Positions 59,222 to 64,000 of a stretch of DNA of 64,000 nucleotides are shown here, piece by piece. Each line of letters opens with the position of its first letter. Positions within the stretch are counted from its first letter, which is position 1. Source of the stretch: Rhinopithecus roxellana (lineage: Eukaryota; Chordata; Mammalia; Primates; Cercopithecidae). The notes beneath the pieces were generated by a model, which did no database searches, was not told the DNA's origin, and saw only the letters and a program-made list of their open reading frames with translations. The position numbers were made by a program, and so were the translations under genes. The stretch is taken from positions 48,074,260-48,138,259 of the forward strand of contig NC_044567.1 in assembly GCF_007565055.1 (NCBI RefSeq). The letters run 5' to 3'.

Positions 59222-59534
59222 GCTCACACTTCCTCCACCCATTCATCCAGCCATCTGCCTGCCCGTTCACCTAAGCATCCACTTACCCATCCATCATCCC
59301 TTCCGTCCAGCCATATATACCCAACCATGTACCTCCTGATCCATCCGTCCAGCCAACCGCCCATCCATCCATCCATCCACCCATCCACTCATTAGCCACT
59401 CACCCCTTAGCCCACCCATCTGTTCATCCACCCTTCCTCCCACTTCCCTAGCCTCCCCATCTGTCCATCCATCCATCCATCCATCCATCTATCCATCCAT
59501 CCATCCATCCATCCATCCATCCATCCATCCATCC
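59222..59534 (+). repeat. TCCA tetranucleotide microsatellite
   Basis: About 310 bases of TCCA/CCAT-like units, degenerate up to 59460 and nearly pure from 59463 to 59533 (about 18 units with one TCTA interruption). The apparent protein on the - strand, made of WMDG repeats, is only this repeat. Confidence 0.95.
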
Positions 59535-59933
59535 ACCATCTACCACTTCCTGAGTATCAGTCATGCACAAGTCCTAAGCACAGACCCAGGGATGGGGACT
59601 GGTATTTTCAGGGAGTGACAAGTGTCTCCATGTAGTAAAGGGACAGGAAGGGCAGGGAGACTGAGAACTCAGGCTGGAACAGGGACCAGATGGTGACTTT
59701 CGGGAGGGCTCAGGAGCTGGGAGAGTCTAAGTAGCTCAGATGAGTTTTGGATGAGCAGCAGCACCTCATCCAAGAGAAGCATGTCCCTGTCTCTTGGCTA
59801 CTGAGTGATGCAGGCAGTAATTCCTGCCCTCTACGGAATCGACTCCTTTTATGACTTCTCACTTCCTACACAGGCAATTGGGTCTGGCAAGAGCTGGGGT
59901 CTTGCTGAGAAAAGTGAAGGCTCAGATTATTTT

Positions 59934-60234
59934 ATTTTATTTTTATTTATTTGAAACAGAGTCTCGCTCTGTTGCGCAGGCTGGTGTGCAGTGGTGAAAT
60001 CTCGACTCACTGCAAGCTCTGCATCCCAGTTTCATGCCATTCTCCTGCCTCAGCCTCCTGAGTACCTGGGACTAGAGGGGCCCCCCACCATGCCCGGCTA
60101 AGTTTTTTTGAATTTTTAGTAGAGATGGGGTTTCACCATGTTGGCCAGGATGGTCTCGATCTCCTGACCTCGTGATCCACCCATCTCGGCCTCCCAAAGT
60201 GTTGGGATTACAGGCATGAGCCACCACGCCCGGC
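59934..60234 (-). mobile_element. Alu, antisense
   Basis: Tail of TTTTA units, then GAAACAGAGTCTCGCTCTG, ending CACCACGCCCGGCC. Confidence 0.92.
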
Positions 60235-60244
60235 CCTGCCTTTG

Positions 60245-60385
60245 TATTTCTTAATCCCTTTCATCCTCACGGCAACCAGGAGGCTCCAAGAGATGAAGTG
60301 ACTTGTCCAGGGTCTTGAGTAAACTGGAGGAGCTGGGATTTGAACCCAGGTCTGTCAAGTTCTAAAGCTGCCTTTTAGCTTCCTA
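60245..60385 (-). repeat. MIR, antisense
   Basis: CTTTCATCCTCACGGCAACC, AGTGACTTGTCCAGGGTC and GGGATTTGAACCCAGGTC match the reverse MIR core. Confidence 0.75.
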
Positions 60386-61029
60386 CAGTGGGGGTCCTAT
60401 GTTCTTAGAAGGTCAGAGGAGGGAGAGAGTGACCTGATCTGAGTTCCAGAAATCTAACATTGGAGAAATCTAAAATTTGAGGCTTCCTCTGGCTGGGGAA
60501 TTTGAGCCTGGGGTGGTCTTGGTTGGGAAATGCACAGATCAGAAGTAGGTCTGGGATCTGCAGGATGGGTGGCCAGGGGCCCTCTCATGGGCACTGCATC
60601 CCAGCACTGGGCAGGGAGGGAGGCTGCCAGCGAACTGTGCCCGGAATTATGCATCTGCACCACTTCCTGTTCAAGTGGTGATTCCATGACCCCAGGAGGT
60701 GTGCGTTTGTTTCTCTGACTGCTCCGATTTCCTGCCAGGCACTCGTAGGTAATTCTCTGCAGGCCCAGGCTGTGTGGGGCTGAGTCTTCTGTGTCTCCAG
60801 TTGGCCACACCGCCATCCCTGGACCACAGGCTCCTGTTCCTGCATCCTCCTCAGCCTGCACTGCAGATCCTCCCCAGTCAGAGGCCCTGCAGCCCCAGCT
60901 GGCCTCGGCCCCATCCTGCTCTCCTACCCCTTCCCTACTTCCACTTTTCTACAGCACCTCAGATCAGGCCAGGCCATCTCTCAGGTTCTCTCCCTGCCCT
61001 AGGGAAGTGGCTGGGAGCTGGGCCCTAGT

Positions 61030-61215
61030 GTCAGGCACATCTGGTTTGAGACCCAGCTCTGCAACTTACTTGCTGCGTGACTCTGAGAAGTTACCTAACC
61101 TCTTTATGCCTCAGTCTCCTCATCTGTATAATGGGGATAATATTAGCAATGCATGTTAAACCCTCAAAACATAGTGACACGTGACATAGTAAGTGCCACA
61201 TATATTTGTTAAAAT
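61030..61215 (+). repeat. MIR, sense, well preserved
   Basis: GAGACCCAGCTCTGCAACTT, GCTGCGTGACTCTGAGAAG, CTCCTCATCTGTATAATGGG and CATAGTAAGTGCCACATA follow the MIR consensus along nearly its full length. Confidence 0.85.
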
Positions 61216-61999
61216 GACCATTACCACCAACTCTAGGTTTTCTGAGTCAGCTCTCTGATCCACTGTTTTACAGATATTTTTGAGGTCTGATTCTGTGTCA
61301 TGTTTGGGGCCAGAGGGTATACAGATGAGTAAGAAGGGATTCCTTCCTTGCAGTAGGGGAGGGGGACTGACATGGAAACCTTGGTCAGAACTGCGGGAAG
61401 GGCACCGGCTTGTGCAGGTGTGGCTGAAGCATGAAGACAGGAGAGTCTGGAAGATGAGAAAGCCTTTCTGGAGTGGGACTCCAGAAATGGATGGTGGGGC
61501 TGAGTTTGGAACAGGGTCTGCCAGGGTGGAGGGAAGGATAGGTATGCCAAAGGTGAGACCTACCTGTGCAGAGGCCCACCTGCAGGGGTGGAGGGGCTGA
61601 CCAGGCAGGCTGGAGGCAGGAGGTGGCAGGGCTTGATTTTACCCCAAAGGTGTCGGGATAAAATGTTGAAGAGGTTTCGGCAGAGGGCCACACTGCTCTA
61701 ATGCCTTTAGACAAACCCACCTAGAAGTAGCGTGGGTGGGGGAGAAGGGGCTGAGGTGGCAGGTTTCTGTCCCAGTTCAGGGGCAAGGAGAGGGGACCCT
61801 GAGGATGGAGAGAAGGGGAGGGTCAGAGGGAGGCTCCCAGGTGGTCTGGAGGCATTCACATGGGTCCTCCATGATTCCCACCTTGGTGACTGGGTGCTGG
61901 AGCCCTGGGTCCAGTGCAGGTGGCGCTCATATGCCTGCCAAGCTCACACGGCTCCAGCGCCTGCCCTGGCTCTCAGGAATCATTCCAAGGGCAGCTGCT

Positions 62000-62306
62000 C
62001 TTTTTTTTTTTTATTTTTTTTGAGATGGAGTCTCGCTCTGTCGCCCAGGCTGGAGTGCAGTGGTGTGATCTCGGCTCACTGCAGCCTCTACCTCCCTGGT
62101 TCAAGCGATTCTCCTGCCTCTGCCTTCCAAGTAGCTGAGACTACAGGTGTTTGCGCCACCACGCCTGGCTAATTTTTTGTATTTTTAGTAGAGACGGGGT
62201 TTCACTGCGTTGGCAAGGCTGGTCTCAAACTCCTGACCTCAGGCGATCCGCCCCCCTTGGCCTCCCAAAGTACTGGGATTACAGGCGTGAGCCACCGCAC
62301 CCAGCC
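62000..62306 (-). mobile_element. Alu (S-like), antisense
   Basis: A T run broken by one A, then GAGATGGAGTCTCGCTCTG, ending CACCGCACCCAGCC. Flanked by GCTGCTCTTT / CCTGCTCTTT. Confidence 0.93.
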
Positions 62307-63246
62307 TGCTCTTTATTTTAAAAACAGAAAAGTTATCAAATATTGTTCTTGATTTAGAAGTTTAAACTACTTTATACCTAGTTTTTCTTAGTTTTCTTTA
62401 TACTGAGTTTTACTTTTATAGTAGAGAAAGAAAGCTAACTCGCACTAAATTGAATTTCTGTACCTTAAAACCCACATGTGGCTATGATTGCTGAGTGTGA
62501 GCTATCGTGACCTTTTTCACCTCGTGGTATTTACTGTGCCTGAGTCTGCTCAAGAGATGCTGGTGTCTCCTCCCTCTCCCACCCCTGCTTCATCCCAGCA
62601 TGGACTGGCCCTCACACCAGTCACTATTAGTGTCTGCTCTGGGCTCTGCTCTGCCCAGCCCAGCTCACTGAGCCCAGCCCACCTGGCAGGGCACCTGGGC
62701 CAGCTGGTCAACCCCTGGACTCAGCCCCTGCTCTGGTGCAAGCAGGGTGGAGCCCAGGGGGCACTTTGCTCCCCAGATGATGCCCTCTAGAGGGCAGAAG
62801 GGGGGATGTCTGAAGCCAGGCTCACTGCTGAAAGCCTGGAGGAGGAGTCCTGGGTACCCTGAGCTGAGCTGCACCTCCCTCAGTACCACTGACTGTCCCT
62901 TGGGCTCTGCTCCCAGCCCAGGTGCTCAGCTGCCAGCCAGAGGAGTGGCCTCTGGTGTGGGCGTCTCACAACCCCTGACCCCCCAGGGGGCACGTCCTAG
63001 ACACTGGGTGGGTGGAATCTAGGGCCTGTCTGTTCACTTGTCTGGCCAGAGGCACTGGCTTTGGGCTTCTGGTCACCTTTTCTAAAAATGGTCGCGTCTT
63101 CTCCTTCTCTCTCCCCTGCCTCAAGGCAAGCCTTGCTGCAGGCACGAGGGTGCTGTTTCTGCACGGCCCCATCAGCACTACTATTTTCATATATTTGCTT
63201 CTGCCAGGTTGATAGGCGTGTGGTGCTATTTCACGGCTTCTTTACA

Positions 63247-63251
<5 letters not shown>

Positions 63252-63277
<26 letters not shown>

Positions 63278-63540
63278 TTTGAAACGGAGTCTCGCTCTGT
63301 CACCCGGGCTGGAGTGCAGTGCCCGGATCTCAGCTCACTGCAAGCTCCGCCTCCCGGGTTTACGCCATTCTCCTGCCTCAGCCTCCTGAGTAGCTGGGCC
63401 TACAGGCGCCCGCCACCGTGCCCGGCTAGCTTTTTGTATATTTTAGTAGAGACGGGGTTTCACCGTGTTAGCCAGGATGGTCTCGATCTCCTGACCTCGT
63501 GATCCACCCGTCTCGGCCTCCCAAAGTGCTGGGATTACAG
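63252..63540 (-). mobile_element. AluYRa-type Alu, antisense, 5'-truncated
   Basis: T run of about 29. The reverse strand has CCGAGACGGG and GATCCGGGCACTGC. It ends at GGGATTACAG, without the last 20 or so bases of a full Alu. Exact target duplication TACACTTGC at 63243-63251 and 63541-63549. Confidence 0.93.
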
Positions 63541-63978
63541 TACACTTGCATTTTTAATTGCTCGTGAGACTTTGCATTTTCTCCATGTTGCTATTTACTC
63601 TTGGTATTTCTTTCTGCATAAACCGTCCTATCGATCTTTTTTGAGCATTTATCAAGGGGAATATTTGTTTTGCCCTTTATTTTAAAGTCAGTTCTATATA
63701 TCTCAGCACTGTTTGTCATGCCATTTTTTCTTGTTCTGTTGCTTTCCTCTTTCTCTCTGTTAATCATATCTTACTGCTCAAAAGTCTTCCTATGTATGAA
63801 TATGTTCTTTCAATTGTATCACATCTGCTTTGTTTCTGATTATATTTATCACTTCTTTAGTAGTTAGACACTTATCCATCTCTAACAAGAATAAATGAGC
63901 TATTTTGTTTATAACCCCCAGTAAACTCACCAGCTGTTTAGTGTTTTGCCACGTTTGGTTTTTTCTTTCACTCTATTT

Positions 63979-64000
63979 TTTTTTTTTTTTTTTTTTTTTT
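63979..64000. repeat. T run at the window edge, probable tail of another antisense retroelement
   Basis: At least 22 T at the end of the window after CACTCTA. The body would lie outside. Confidence 0.5.

Larger units (their letters stand above)
48777..64000 (+). other. RAB11FIP4: RAB11FIP4 intron 1 (partial)
   Basis: It starts with GTAAGC and runs past the window. The first 3 kb is GC-rich and repeat-poor. From 51900 it contains an old LINE-1 piece, Alus, MIRs, a TCCA microsatellite and a local duplication. I recognise no exon in it. Stretches 49000-51240, 53260-54600, 55131-56177 and 62307-63242 show nothing I can name beyond diffuse MIR-like traces. Confidence 0.8.

Noticed and set aside
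59294..59488. An antisense frame of WMDG repeats
   Set aside because: It is a translation of the TCCA microsatellite.
1..64000. CRISPR arrays, prophage, operons, riboswitches or tRNA/rRNA genes
   Set aside because: No regularly spaced repeats with unique spacers, no tRNA A/B box outside MIR/Alu relics, and the DNA is clearly vertebrate nuclear.

Overview
The window is primate nuclear DNA, most likely from an Old World monkey (Cercopithecidae). The genes are vertebrate, with GT-AG introns. Alu elements are very dense (about 38 copies), together with LINE-1, MIR, hAT and Tigger relics. At least four Alu copies carry the combination GGCTCAAGCC, CCGAGACGGG and GATCCGGSCACTGC, which I know as the AluYRa-type signature of Old World monkeys rather than human AluY. 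No prokaryotic, viral or CRISPR-like system is present.

Layout. (1) 1-30240: the last ten coding exons of NF1 (neurofibromin) on the + strand, legacy exons 40-49, encoding about the last 443 residues and ending in TGA at 30238-30240. All ten exon sizes (132, 136, 158, 123, 131, 101, 143, 47, 217 and 143 coding bases) and all reading-frame joins are intact. The second intron holds a 3.8-kb LINE-1 with a 5' inversion and clear target-site duplications. (2) 30241 to about 33750: NF1 3' untranslated region. (3) About 33750-48450: intergenic DNA with Alus, an old LINE-1 carrying younger insertions, a nested repeat stack at 43718-44815, and two pairs of local duplicates. (4) About 47850-49000: a CpG-island promoter with a long C-rich tract. 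(5) 48618-48776: first coding exon of RAB11FIP4 on the + strand (53 codons, EF-hand start), preceded by a short upstream ORF in strong context. (6) 48777-64000: the start of RAB11FIP4 intron 1, with Alus, MIRs, a TCCA microsatellite and a recent local duplication of an Alu with its flank.

The two genes are neighbours in the same orientation, as in human 17q11.2. Neurofibromin is a Ras GTPase-activating protein. RAB11FIP4 is a Rab11/Arf effector in endosome recycling. Nothing suggests that they share a pathway. Other long open frames are LINE-1, Alu, GC-rich or antisense artefacts. The one I could not explain is a 207-codon frame at 51294-51917. I found no evidence of a new biological system. 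The most useful observations are lineage-specific insertions, local duplications and candidate regulatory features of the two genes.
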